NCBI RefSeq assembly: GCF_028583425.1
Contig: NC_072791.1
Span: 34,541,368 to 34,605,367 of the forward strand
Source: Eublepharis macularius
Lineage: Eukaryota; Chordata; Lepidosauria; Squamata; Eublepharidae
DNA: 64,000 nucleotides
Reading direction: 5' to 3'
Shown: positions 32,745 through 43,939 of the stretch, in pieces
Layout of the letters: each line of letters starts with the position of its first letter
How positions within the stretch are numbered: position 1 is the first letter of the stretch
Translations under genes and position numbers: made by a program
Notes under the pieces: generated by a model
Told to the model about the DNA's origin: nothing
Database searches by the model: none
The model's input: the letters and a program-made list of their open reading frames with translations, nothing else

Positions 32745-35137
32745 TAGGGGTGTGCAATTCGGTATTCTGATTAGGTTAAAGTTACTGAATCAGGGCCGTT
32801 TCGTTTTTTTTCAGTATTACCGAAACTTTTTCTGAATACTGAAAAAATTCGGTAATACTGAATCAGATTGCCGAATCGATTCGGCCATTGTTTTCAATGA
32901 GAAAACCTTCTCCCAGCTTTCTGGGACTCTGGGGGGGCATTTTCTGTCCAAATCTCACCATACTTGGTGGAGACCTTCTCCTAACTCTCCTCTAACTGTC
33001 CCCCAAGTTTCAGAAAGATTGAACTTTGGAGGGCCATGTTATGCCCCCCCAAACAAGGTGCCCCCATCCTCTACATTATCCATGGTTCTCTATGGGGAAA
33101 AACAAGTCCTCTTTCTAGGTGGCTTGGGGTGGCATTTTGCAAGCAAAATGACCCAACTTTCAGGGGACCTGCTCCCACCTGTCCTCCCACTCTCCACCAA
33201 GTTTCAGGAAGATTCCACTTTGGGGGGCCATTTTATGGCCTCCCAAAGAAGGTGCCCCTATCCACCTCCACTCCACTATTCCCTATGGGGGAAATAAGAG
33301 AGGTTTGTCTGGCTGGGGGTGGCATATTGTATGCAAAATGTCCCCAACCTTCAGGGGCCCATCTCCCACCTGTCCTCCTACCCTCCACCAAGGCCCAAGC
33401 TGATCCCACTTTGGGGGGCCATTTTATGGCCTCCCAAAGATGCTGCTCTTAGCCCCCCCTTTCTCCATTATTTCCTATAGGGGAAATAAGAGAGGTTTGT
33501 CTGGCTAGGGGTGGCATTTTGCATGCAAAATACCCCCAAACTTCAGGGGGCCATCTCCCATCTGTCCTCCCACCCTCTACCAAGGCCCAAGCTGATCCCA
33601 CTTTGGGGGCCATTTTATGCCCCCCCCCAAAGGTGGTTCTCCTGCCACACCACTTTGTCTTTCTACTGTGGGGAAGACTTCCACACTGCAGAAACACATG
33701 GGATTGGGGCTGCCAATGGCCACAGCCACAGTCCACCTGCACCCAACCTGCCAAATACCACACACACCCTCCCCCAAACCTAACCCCCCCCTGTCCTGTG
33801 GCCAGCCACTTTCTATTGATTCCTGTTATGGGAAAATCTCCCACAGCAGGAACCCACGGAATGTGGCATCTATGGCCACAGGCACAGTCCCCCTTTTAAA
33901 TCCACCCCATCCACAGTCCCCCAAATTCCCCCACCACCTACAGAGATGGCTGGCCAGCCTGCCCCGTTGTTCCCTATGATGGGAACCAACTGCACAGCAA
34001 AGAATAAAACACGCACACTGAATAAGGTTTTAAAAAAATATTTTCTCACTTTCAAAGTAAAAGTAGGCAAAGTTTTGTGACACATTACACCAGCAGTCCC
34101 CCACACAGAAAAATCTTCACATTAAAGAATCACCCAAAACACAATTCTTGTCAAAAACACTTTATTTCTTTAACTGCTTTAGGTTACACAGTAGGAGGGC
34201 ACAACAGGGCATGAAAGCAGTCTACTAAACAAAATAACACAACTCACTTCACTTTTTTTGATGGGGCTGGCTGGTCAGCCATCTCTGTAGGTGGTGGGGG
34301 AATTTGGGGGAGGGTGTCTGTGGTTCAGGTGCTCTTTCACAGGGACAAGCTCACACTCAGGAGTGTGCCCACCATTGTGGCACCCCTGGGCTGTGCATAA
34401 TTGCCCTGGGAAAGAGAGTTTAAAAGTTCCCATCACAGGGAACAATGGGGGCTGGCTGGCCAGCCTGCTCCTGGGGTAGTGGCCGGTGTGGGAATGTTGG
34501 AGAGGGTGTCTTTGGGTCAGTGTAGGGCTGTGGGGGGGTGGATTTAAAAGGGGGACTGTGCCTGTGGCCATAGGGCCACTGAAGGTTGGGGGCATTTTGC
34601 ATGCAAAATGCCACCCCTAGCCAGACAAACCTCTCTTATTTCCCCTATAGAAAATAATGGAGAAAGTGGAATCTGCCTGAAACTTGGTGGAGGGTGGGAG
34701 GACAGGTGGTAGCAGGTCCCCTGAAGGTTGGGTGCATTTTGCTTGCAAAATGCCACCCCAAGCCACCTAGAAAGAGGACTTGTTTTTCCCCATAGAGAAC
34801 CATGGAGAATGTAGGAGGATGGGGGTACCTTGTTTGGGGGGCATAACATGGCTCCCCAAAGTCCAATCTTTCTGAAACTTGGGGGGTAGTTAGAGGAAAG
34901 TTAGGAGAAGGTCTCCACCAAGTTTGGTGTGATTTGGACAGAAAATGCCCCCCCCCCAAACTCCCAGAAACCGGAGAGAACATTTTCTCATTGAAAACAA
35001 TGGCTGAATCAAGCCGAAAAGCCGAAACTATTACTGAAACGCGAATACCGAATTGGCTTGCCATACCTGAAACGGTTTCCTGATTCAGTTAAAACCGAAT
35101 CAGGTTTACTGAAACAGGCAGGCCTTGCACACCCCTA
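32745..35137. mobile_element. 2.4-kb fold-back hAT element
   Basis: Perfect 8-bp target duplication GACATGAG at 32737-32744 and 35138-35145. Terminal inverted repeat TAGGGGTGTGCAA, followed by reiterated CCGAAT/ATTCGG and CCGAAAC-like motifs. The left half (to about 33990) and the right half (from about 34262) are reverse complements apart from the copy number of a 192-bp internal unit, so the transcript could fold into a long hairpin. The centre (34110-34260) is single. No transposase is encoded, so it depends on an autonomous hAT. It shares its interior with 59028-60570. Confidence 0.85.
33024..33640 (+). repeat. 192-bp tandem units inside the hAT
   Basis: CTTTGG(G)GGGCCATTTTATG recurs at 33024, 33218, 33409 and 33601, spacing 191-194 bp. 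Each unit also carries TGGCATTTTGCATGCAAAAT or a variant, plus CACCTGTCCTCCCAC. About two mirrored units lie at 34560-34860. The units contain the 20-bp perfect palindrome GCATTTTGCATGCAAAATGC. Confidence 0.85.
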
Positions 35138-35145
35138 GACATGAG

Positions 35146-36763
35146 CACAGCAAATGTTCTTATGGGATGGACTGCACTTAACAGCAGGTTTCTGAAGTGC
35201 AGCAAAATCAGAAAGCTGGCAGGGGAATGATTAACTATTCCCTAGAATGTAGAGCTTGAGTGACAGGCTACTCCCTCTTTTCTGATTGGTCAGTTAGAAC
35301 CAGTCAGAAGGCAGTGAGTTGGTTTCTGTCAGGATTTTTGCAGGGAGGGAGTCTGACAAGAAAAGTTAGACAGGTTCACCTTTAGAGTGAAAGGAGAAGG
35401 CTCCTTTGCCTTAACTGTAAGATTACTGTCCTGAGGAAGAATTCTATCTAAGAATTCAAAGTCTAAGTGTCTGCATAAACTGAAGTACTGTTTACACAGA
35501 CCCCAGAAAACTGGGAGTGTGTTTTGGCGAGGGTGATTGGGTAGTGGGTTGAGACTCCCTTTTAAGCGAAAAAGAAGAGGGGTTATATCTTCTGAGAAGA
35601 AAAAGATTAATTTTGGCCCAGTTTCAAATAGGGTTTGGCTCTGAGGAGGACCCCGGGTCTGTTTTGAAGAGAAAATGGTTTTAGGCTATTATGGAGATAG
35701 AAATATCCTCTAGTTTCAAGAAAGAAGGGATTTAGGTGCACAAAGAAAGTGACTAACTCCAGAAAACCTGAACTGTTATAGGAAACTTCCTGAAGAAACA
35801 TTGTTGCTGTATCTAAATTACTAAGTAAAAGATGTCACTGTTAAGAACCAAGATATATGAAAATAAGCTTCAAGGATACTATTTTGCTTGTTACACGAAC
35901 CAACAAATACCAACAAAATTTTACCTCTGCATTTCCAGTCCCTGACTACATTTACACAATCGCTACCTGTTAAATAAAGTTATTTCTTCTTAAATGTTAT
36001 ACAGTCCCTGATGCCATTTCCAACAAAAAGGAAGAGGGCTCCTGCTTTTCCTCATCAAATTCCTGGGCTGGGCTAAAAAGCTAAAATTATATCTGCGTGT
36101 CTGTGGGACAAACAGACTTTCAAAACCACAAATATTAACATGCTACTTGGGGCTGCTCAGTCAAAGCAGAGAAATTGAATTTTGGTGGGAAAATCTGCCT
36201 CACAGTGGAGAGAGTGAAGGAGGTCCATCATACTTTCACTATGCACATAGAAGCCAGAAACTGCTCTACCAGTTTCTGCTGGATAGTCGTGAGTTTCAGA
36301 CCATTTGATCAGGGATGTATATATACTGTTATTGCCCTTGAAAAAGTGGAATTGACTAAACAGGTTGAGTGAGCTGGCTTCCCTGTTGGGCTCTTAGGGG
36401 GTCCCCTGGGATTTGGTATCCACCCTATCAGAAGATAAACAGAAAAAGAGGATGTTAACAACATATTCGAATTCAATGCACTTGCTTGCCGTGTCCACAA
36501 TTCATCTGCCAATTCACATGTCAATTTAAGACCTTATTCCAACAGCTCTGCAAGAGATAGAGTTAAGAAGATGGATTACTCATTCTTATTGGACAGTGAG
36601 TGATATTACTGGAAGGACTGTTGAAATGTTTATTGAAATGTAAATTATTGCTATTTATATAGGGTACCATGAATGACTATGAGTATTTGTAGTATGTATA
36701 TTTATTCACTGTTTGCACTGGGCACTAATAGATTGTGAATAGCTTTGTAACTTCATGATCGAT
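35146..36763. other. Unassigned, possibly LTR-like DNA
   Basis: 35180-36030 has features sometimes seen in LTRs: a CTGATTGGTCAG block (35282), purine-rich AAGAAGAGGGG text, and TAAATAAAGTT (35970) as a possible polyadenylation signal. No paired LTR, no TG..CA boundary and no protein were found. The rest is featureless. Confidence 0.3.
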
Positions 36764-36771
36764 TGTATCCT

Positions 36772-37262
36772 GTTCTGGTGCAGGGGGGCTGCTTTTTGTT
36801 CTTTGCTGTTTTCTGGAGGAGCCTCTCTTTTTGTATGGTATTCCCTTGATACTGGCAGGGGATCCCCTGCCACCAGCTGGGACTTCCCACCACCACTCAG
36901 CTGGCCAGCGGGGGAAAATGGTGAGAAACTGGGGGGGAGGATGGGCAGTGCTCAGATGCACTGACATAGTTCCCTGTGCACTCAGAAGTGATGCCAGTGC
37001 ATCACTGGGAGAACATCACTGGGAGAAGCCAGGGATGCTCTGGTATTTGGACAAAACTCTGTGGTTAAATGATAGATTTGCCCAAATACCAGAGCATCCC
37101 TGGCATTCCCAGCAGTGCACTGATGTCACTTCTGAGCACATAAGGAGACATCGGTATGTTGCCAGCAACATAGGGACATTACGAGCAAGCGCCCCCCCCC
37201 CCCAGCCCATGACCCAGTAAGTTCCTCCCCCACCAGTTGCCAGGGGGGACCTGGCAACCCTG
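36772..37262. mobile_element. GC-rich hAT with internal hairpin
   Basis: Right terminus CTGGCAACCCTG fits the local family. Flanks TGTATCCT (36764-36771) and TGTATGCT (37263-37270) match at 7 of 8, but the left terminus is poorly conserved. The inner part folds: GCCAGGGATGCTCTGGTATTTGG (37027-37049, in part) against its mirror CCAAATACCAGAGCATCCC (37082-37100), flanked by outer mirrored AAGTGATG and CATCACTT-type blocks (36987 and 37122). Confidence 0.5.
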
Positions 37263-38353
37263 TGTATGCTTTGTTTTTCTTTGTATATGCATTTAGTAAA
37301 TCTCATGTTAGAGATGCCATGAACTTTGCCATGAATGAGCTCACCAGGTGAATTTACCCTGATTACTTTATTATTGTGGGAAACTGCAGATCTGCTTGTA
37401 AACTTGCTGCTAACAAGCAGCACTTGCAGAGAGAGCTGAAGATCCCTTTCTCCATTGCAAAGGTGCCAACAAAACAAGGTACGGATCTAAAAAACCAAGG
37501 GAATGGGTCAAACACAGTGCCTGAAAGTAGAAAGAGCTGCAATCCTCTTTCCTAAGAGTAAACATTGAATAAAAATCAACTTATTTCTGAGCAAACCAGT
37601 TTAGGGTTGCACTTTTAGACCCTGGGGACTAAAAGTGCAATGACAGCCCCCCAGGCTAGACTGACAGCCCGGGAGTGGAATCAGAGGTCTCTCCAGAGCT
37701 GTTTTGGCCTCCCAGACCTACGCTGATCTACTCAGAGGCAAGTACCCTTTTATTCAGTGAGCTAACTCCAAAGAAGGATTGTATCCTCGTTCTATTTGCC
37801 CAGACCATGTTAGACTCATTCCCATGTTTTTTGAGAACTGTTCTCAAGTAAGTATGCATAGATTTATTAGTATTATGTAGAAAAGAAATTAAGTTAAAAA
37901 AAACGAGAGAAAAGGCTAACTAGGCGGTATTACCTAGTGGTTGGAGGGTTTGTGTCTTCTCTCTTTCTTCCAACCAAGGAAGAGGGCTGAGGGGAGGATC
38001 TTCCAGAGGCGTTTTGGCCTCCCAGGCCATCTTTATGCAGGTCTACTCAGATGAAGGACCCAGCCTCATTCTGCTTGCAGAGACCATATTAAATACATTC
38101 CCTTCCGGATCCATTCCTGGTTTTATGGGTAACTATAACCGCTATTTTGGGCTCCTTTGTAAACTAGCTAAATTGTAAGCAATAAAACCATGCTGGCCAG
38201 CTATACTCAGAAGTCACTGATGAGAACAAATTCATTTTGGAAGACAGAAAAAATAATTGTCTGTGCAGTGGTAATACTGGGATGTAAAAGACAGCATCCT
38301 TGTTGCTGATGTGCAGCCACTCCCCCCACCAGTGAACTCCAGTGAGTGGGTCC
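37263..38353. other. Unassigned DNA with small duplications
   Basis: Two related phrases, CAGAGGTCTCTCCAGAGCTGTTTTGGCCTCCCAG (37681 on, in part) and GGATCTTCCAGAGGCGTTTTGGCCTCCCAG (37996 on, in part), recur about 310 bp apart with similar downstream text (CAGGTCTACTCAG). A palindromic short repeat lies at 37541-37610. No gene recognised. Confidence 0.4.
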
Positions 38354-38361
38354 CTGATGAG

Positions 38362-38773
38362 TAGGGTTGCCAGGACCCCTGAGGGGTGAAAGTAGGGGAC
38401 GGGTTTTTTTTAAGGTTGAGTAGCATGGGGGGGGGTGTCCCCTGTCATGCTGGGAATGACATCATTCCCAATGCAACATGGAAGCATCAGGTTGTGCCAG
38501 GGGTCAAATTGACCCCAAATACTAAATTGGGGAGCAATTTTTAAAAATCAGCCCACAATTTAGTATTTGGGGTCAGTCGGACCCCCCAGTGATTCTGTGT
38601 TGTGCGAGGAATGACATCATTCCCGCAGTAACATGGGGGTGCTCCAGAGTGTGTGGGAGCACACTCCTCCCCAGCTGCATTCCTGCACCTTTTCCTCCCG
38701 CCATCCAGGTGAGTGGGGGGGCAGAGGCTGGGGGTGGGGGATTCCCCACTCCCACCAGCAACTGGCAAGTCTA
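38362..38773. mobile_element. GC-rich non-autonomous hAT
   Basis: Left TAGGGTTGCCAG and right CTGGCAAGTCTA are inverted repeats (10 of 12). Flanks CTGATGAG (38354-38361) and CTGATCAG (38774-38781) match at 7 of 8. A perfect 20-bp inverted repeat (38510-38529 with 38556-38575) makes a stem with a 26-base loop at the centre. ATGACATCATTCCC occurs on both sides of the stem. No coding capacity. Confidence 0.75.
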
Positions 38774-38989
38774 CTGATCAGTCAATAAATCAGTGGCATT
38801 CAACATGGGAGAACCAAACTTACTTCACATGATGATGGAAAGAAAGAAGGCAGACATGAAGCTGACTTCCTATGGGAAAAGTTCCACCACCACAAAGAAG
38901 TCTCTGCATTAGCCACCTATCTAACTTCAGCAACAACCGGGCACATGGAGCAGAGAGACTGATAATGCAAGGTTTTGGTTTTAAGTATC

Positions 38990-39150
38990 GTGTCTACCCC
39001 TTTGAATTATCCCACATGCACGCCAATATTGGTGTGGTACCCTCATTATGTCAGAACCTGGTTTAGTAGCCTAGCCACCCTATTCTGAACCAACTAAAGT
39101 TTCTGAAGTTCAAGGCAGCCCCACATATAACACAATACTCTAGGGGGTTG
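38990..39150 (-). mobile_element. L2-type LINE internal fragment
   Basis: The minus strand text corresponds to the ..LDYCN.LY.GLP..LQLVQN region at nucleotide level, with CTATTCTGAACCAACTAAAG and GGCAGCCCCACATATAACAC on the plus strand, the latter matching GGCAGCCCCACATACAGCAC at 10961-10980. Short and broken. Confidence 0.6.
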
Positions 39151-39890
39151 AATATCCACCAGCCCCGAACAGGGAGCTGTTTTTTTGACAGCCATTTTTT
39201 AAAAAATCTATTCCTTGACCTGTTCATTGGGTTCCTTCAATGATTCCTTCCTAACTGTTCAGTACAGTGTAATTGGCTTTTCACTCATACTTTCTCACAC
39301 AGCTCAATGGAGTTTTACTCCCTTCTGTACTTTCTGAGCCACTGCTATGCTTAGCGAGCTATTGTTTAAATAGACAGTTAATTCAGTCACAAATTATATA
39401 ACCCAGTTGTAAATAAATGCTGTGGTAAAAAAATAATCTTACCGTTTGATATGCATTTAAGAAGTAATCCCTAGAGATATTAATGGCTGCCCATCTGTTT
39501 CAACTGGCAGCATTTTTGTGCCTGCGTAGTTACGGAAAAACTCAATGTAAACTGAGTCGAGTGTTTGAGTTGTTCAGTGCCAAACTGAACACACCCAGTG
39601 ATCGGTTCACATCTGATCAGCACAGTCTAACGCAGTAAGTTTAGCCATCAAACACATTCTCAGTAAAATCCATGACATCTCTACATTGCATTACTCAAGC
39701 CTGGATGTCATTCAAGCCTAGATAACTTGGCAAGATCAGTACTTCCTGGGGGAAGACGTAGCTGGCATACAAATTCAAGGTGTAAGATGACAATCTGAGC
39801 TACAGATGCTATTTAAACATTCATAAGCAATGCTGGATCCAGGACCGTGCTCCTGGGCTGCATGATGACATCAATTCTGGGAAGTGACTA
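39151..39890. other. Unassigned DNA
   Basis: No gene or element recognised. Confidence 0.4.
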
Positions 39891-39894
39891 CATT

Positions 39895-40449
39895 GCGCAG
39901 GGCCTCGTGTTGCCTCTGGGAGAGCTCCCATGCTCTGCAGCAGGCTGTTTTTGGCCCGTTTGGGGCCCAATCTGGCCTGTTTGGAGCTTGAATTGGCCCA
40001 CTGTGAAGCACAGGAGCTCTGCAGGGCCCTTCTGGCAGCATTCCCATGCTCTGCAGTTGGCGGAATTGGGCCCACTTGGGACCTAAATTGGCCTGCTGTG
40101 AAGTGCAGTAGCTTTCCTGGACCCTCCAGGCAGCACTCCTGCATTTCGCAGTGGGCTGAATTGGGCGCGTTTGGGGCAAAAACTTGCCCACTGCAGAGCA
40201 TAGGATCACTGCCAGGGTGGCGTGTCGGTCCCTGGAATGCTCCTGCACTTCACATGACCAAACAGGCCCAAGTCGGCCTATTTGGGGCCCAAATCGGTCG
40301 ACTGCAGAGTGCAGGTGCGTGCCACGCTGCCTGGGAACATACCCTGGGAGGCGCATTCCCTCACCTTTTCCCTTGCCAGCCAGGTAAAGAGAGGCAGGGG
40401 GTTGAGCGTGAGAGATCCCCCGGCCTCAATGGGGGGACTGGCAACCCTG
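39895..40449. mobile_element. GC-rich hAT-like element with tandem units
   Basis: The right terminus GGGGGGACTGGCAACCCTG is that of the local GC-rich family. Inside, a unit of about 95-110 bp is repeated about four times: GGCCCACTGTGAAGCACAGG at 39995, GGCCTGCTGTGAAGTGCAG at 40090, GCCCACTGCAGAGCATAGG at 40185 and GGTCGACTGCAGAGTGCAGG at 40296. No left terminus or target duplication was found. Confidence 0.5.
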
Positions 40450-40640
40450 CTGGGAAATGGCAACAGAAATGAACAGACAAACCTCTCTAGGGAGAGAGTT
40501 TCAGGGTTTTGGTGCCATGACCAAGAAGGCCCTCCCCTGGACTGCCACCTGCCCAATCTCAGAAACTGGAGGCACCCAAAGCAGGGCCTCTAAAGATGAC
40601 TGCTGTGGTTCGCTGGCATATGAAGGGGCAGGAGGTAATT
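40450..40640 (-). mobile_element. L2-type LINE 3' UTR fragment
   Basis: CAGACAAACCTCTCTAGGGAGAGAGTT, AAGAAGGCCCTCCCCTGGACTGCCACC and CTCTAAAGATGACTG (each quoted in part) parallel 10640-10770, where they belong to an L2 element read on the minus strand. Confidence 0.6.
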
Positions 40641-42214
40641 TTTTAAATACGTAAGTACCTGGAATTTAAGATTCAAAAGGGTTTTTTTCTGTTTAAGAGA
40701 ACAGGAGAGAATTTCAGTACTGTGCCAAATTGTTCCTATAGATAGGGATTTACAAGGTTCATAATGAGAATTAGTTCCTTAGTCCTTTTTCCTCCTGGAA
40801 AGTCAGCGTTATGGCTAAAGGCAGGACAGCAAGTCAATGTTAATATTCAGTACATATCATGACACAGGATAACGGAAAGAACAGAAGGTGCTCTGTGTCA
40901 AAGAAAATTACCTGTTGATCCTCCGTTGAAGCGTGATTCCTGTTCTTAACTAGATAGCTATGAAATGGTGTGGAAAATCTTATTTGAACACACACACACC
41001 TTACCTCATAGGGAACTCACTTCCTATCACCTTGCCTATAAAGTACAACCAGTTTTGGCATTTTCATTTAAGAGGATATTATTTCATACACACCGAGTGA
41101 CTACCTGCCGAGCATCACTCCTGGCCCCCCACTCCCTAAAGAAAACACAAACGTACAATGAAAGACAGCACAAGAGGGGAGAATGTGATGAGGCATTTTT
41201 ATTGCCCTAAATGACGGCACCGCTGCCAAAGGCCCTCCAGAAGAAGGCAAATCATTTCACATCAGGGAAAAATCTGTTACAGTAAAAAATACGGGTGGTG
41301 TAGGCTGTATGGCCTTATAGAGCGGGATGGAAAATTATGTTCCTGTGGTAGGTCAAATACATTGGCCTGGACAGAGGACATTAATTTCATTCACTTTCAC
41401 TTGTGTTGGATCCATCACTGACCCACAGGGTCCATGGGGAGACGTATACCTAAGAATATCAGATCTTGAAACTTTCTGAATGGTTGGGTATATAGTAAAT
41501 GCAATACCCATGACAAAGTTAACACTCAGGCCACATAATTTCCCTGAACGGAACCCAGGCAGTGCACAAAGCTAGGCTTGCTTAACAGTAAGTATTGAGA
41601 CTGAAAGGCAACTGCAGGAGTTCAACAATCAACCATTTATTGAACAATAACTAGTAAGAGGGAACAACAACTGCAGCCATCTCTATCTGGCTGTAACTAA
41701 CTCCTAACTGACTCTCTCTCAACTCTGAGGAGAACTAGTGACCCTGCCCCCGAAACTACAGTGGCTCCAACAGTCCAAATACATAACACTTAACTTCCAC
41801 AATTAAACAACATTGCATGTAACAGGTAGCATACCTTGCCAAGGATGTGCCTAGAACAGAAGTCCCCAAATTTACTGAGTCTGTGGGAACTTCTGAAATT
41901 TGTAGAACAGATAGTGAGTGATGTCACCATAAAATGGCTGCCATGGGATGCTGTGGCTAAACCCAAAATATTAGGAGGTTCCAAGCCAAGCTCTTCTTAT
42001 GATGGAGGCAGCTGTTTTTGAATGGGTGTTCCCTGCAGACATGAAGCTGATGCTTCCTGAGTTCTTTTGAAACCGCCTCCTACTCAGTGGAGTAGAAGAA
42101 AGCCAGGATTGGGTGTTTGTTTTGAGGAAAAGAGGGTTTGAGGAAGGAGGAAGTTAGCACTGTGATGGGGATCAGTGGCACAGAAGCCTTAAGAGTTACC
42201 CAAATGGATGGTCT
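40641..42214. other. Unassigned DNA with weak repeat signs
   Basis: 41580-41790 resembles an LTR 3' half on the minus strand (mirror of TTATTGTTCAATAAATGG), and 41858-42000 begins with CAGAAGTCCCCAAATTT and contains ATAAAATGGCTGCCA, resembling a decayed hAT. Neither has boundaries. No gene recognised. Confidence 0.3.
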
Positions 42215-42876
42215 CCTTTCGAGTCTGGGGAATCAGCGTGCATGGAGAGGCAGTGAGAGGGGATAACTAAGCGAGAACTTCCACCAATGTAAATTGTCTT
42301 AATGAAAACAAGTGGATGTTCAACCAAAGAGTTTTTATTTATAAAATAATAAAGATCAGTTGCACAAAGTATACACAGCACACACACTCACAGCTAACTA
42401 GAAAACAGGGAAGAAAAGTGGAGAGGATTACATGAATTGAAGGGACCAGCACTTTGCGGCAAGAGGAGAGGCTCAGACGAGTGTCTGAGGATGGGTGTTG
42501 GCTCCAAAGACACACACACAACTATAGCAGAGGGTAGCCCAATTATACTGTGGGACATACCGTGGGGTAGGATTGCATCTTCTGCCCAGAAACAATAACT
42601 CAATGGCTGTCTCCAGGGTGAAACAATAAAACTAGGAAAGGTTTCATTAAACCTTCCTGGGTGTTACTAAAGGTAGAAAAGGTGCTTGATGACTCACAAT
42701 GGCCAGATGGGAGCAGCTATCAGGTCCCTCGTGACTCACATGCCAGTAATTTTCCAACTCAAGGCTCCAGTTTGACAGCCATTTCCTGCCTTGCCAAGCA
42801 GTGTTCTCTGTTTAAAACACACAAGGAGAGGGGATTATGATATAGCCACATGTGAGGGCAGGTTTGACTGCTAACA
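42215..42876 (-). mobile_element. LTR-retrotransposon LTR with internal stub, reverse
   Basis: On the minus strand the LTR starts TGTTAGCAGTCAA (42876) and ends TTACA (42288), about 589 bp, with TTTATAAATAAAAACTC as a possible TATA/polyadenylation zone. TTGGTGGAAGTTCTCGC follows as the primer-binding region. The internal stub continues to 42215. It is homologous to 30893-31795 in the opposite direction. There is no coding sequence. Confidence 0.5.
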
Positions 42877-43699
42877 TATGGGTTACATGGAATGGACCAG
42901 AGCAGAGGGACAGGGAATGGGTGGATATAGGCAGACATGTCACAACATATTCTACAACCTACCTTACCAAGCAACAGCACCTGACATGAAAAACTTCTGA
43001 CCACTTGGCAGAATGGTAGAGGTGACTAAGCAATGCTGGGTCAAAGTGCTTCCCCAGGAGGGGGTAGTTTGGTTGCTTGCACTTCCTGAATAATGGGGAT
43101 GGGACAGGAGAGAGTTGGGTGGATGGGAAGGTGGAAAGCATAGATGATATCTGAACATTTTGCAAATATTGTCATGTGGTTCAAGGCAGATGGCTTAATA
43201 ACTTGGGATGAAAGGCTTAAGGGGTCTGCACACTCTCTTGTCCGATGCAGTGACAAGGAAAGTCAAGACCAACTGATAAATCATCAGCCGTGAAGGGAGA
43301 TTCCTGGAGTTCTGGCTTGGCTCCTGAACTGGAAAGCTACTATTCTATTTGCCAGACTGCACTCTTTACCCAACACGAACAGAGCAAGATTACTCTTCCA
43401 AAAGTCTGGGCTATTAATATACACTGCATTAATGTTTTCCAGGCCCTTTAAAAAAATGAAACACCGTAACAGGAGGGAGGGAAGCCATCTTTTAAGTTCT
43501 TGCACGTAACACCAGTAACCATTAGGAACTGACAGAAATGAATGCAGTGGGTTTTCAGAGATATTACACCATATGAAAAGGTCATTAAAAATGCATTTGA
43601 GAGACTTGCCTTGTCAATACTAATGCGCTGAAGAAAACCAGGCTCTGTCTGAGCTCAGCCTCTGAAATGCAGTGATAGAGATTTTACTAAGATCCAGAG
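42877..43699. other. Unassigned DNA
   Basis: No gene or clear element. Confidence 0.4.
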
Positions 43700-43890
43700 G
43701 AGTTAGCTGTGTTAGTCTGTAGTAGCAAAAATAGAAAAGAGTCCAGCAGCACCTTTAAGACTAACCAACTTTACAGTAGCATAAGCTTTTGAGAACCAGA
43801 GCTCTCTAGCATCTGAAGAAGAGAGCTGTGATTCTCGAAAGCTTATGCTACAGTAAAGTTGGTTAGTCTTAAAGGTGCTACTAGATTTTA
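43700..43890. mobile_element. Penelope-like terminal segment in hairpin arrangement
   Basis: Left arm 43741-43806 (GTCCAGCAGCACCTTTAAGA..TAGCATAAGCTTTTGAG) mirrors right arm 43820-43886 (CTCGAAAGCTTATGCTA..TCTTAAAGGTGCTACT). The left arm is preceded by GTTAGTCTGTAGTAGCAAAA, a phrase also present at 62815-62885. The right arm contains a hammerhead motif with all core blocks; the left arm stops inside the motif. No protein-coding part. Confidence 0.65.
43807..43850 (+). ncRNA. Hammerhead ribozyme candidate, best copy
   Basis: Stem I: TAGCAT (43807-43812) pairs perfectly with ATGCTA (43845-43850). Core CTGAAGA (43813-43819), an unpaired A, stem II GAGA (43821-43824) with TCTC (43833-43836), GAAA (43837-43840), then GCTT. 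Stem III is reduced to A15.1-G / C-U with no loop, and the residue before the predicted cleavage is U43844. This matches the hammerhead consensus and the minimal-stem-III form reported from Penelope-like elements. Self-cleavage is predicted, not shown. Confidence 0.65.
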
Positions 43891-43939
43891 CTAAGCTGGC
43901 TCTGCAGCTTGGTCCTGTGCTGCTGGGTGACCATCTTGG

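Noticed and set aside
33036..35064. Several 100-140-codon frames in the fold-back hAT
   Set aside because: They arise from tandem and mirrored units on both strands; none contains hAT transposase motifs such as a BED finger or the C-terminal dimerisation block.
35180..36030. Solo LTR of an endogenous retrovirus
   Set aside because: Suggestive promoter and polyadenylation words only; no TG..CA ends, target duplication or second copy in the window.
39930..40472. 180-codon frame and overlapping antisense frames
   Set aside because: They are produced by tandem GC-rich units inside a hAT-like element; the protein would simply repeat the unit.
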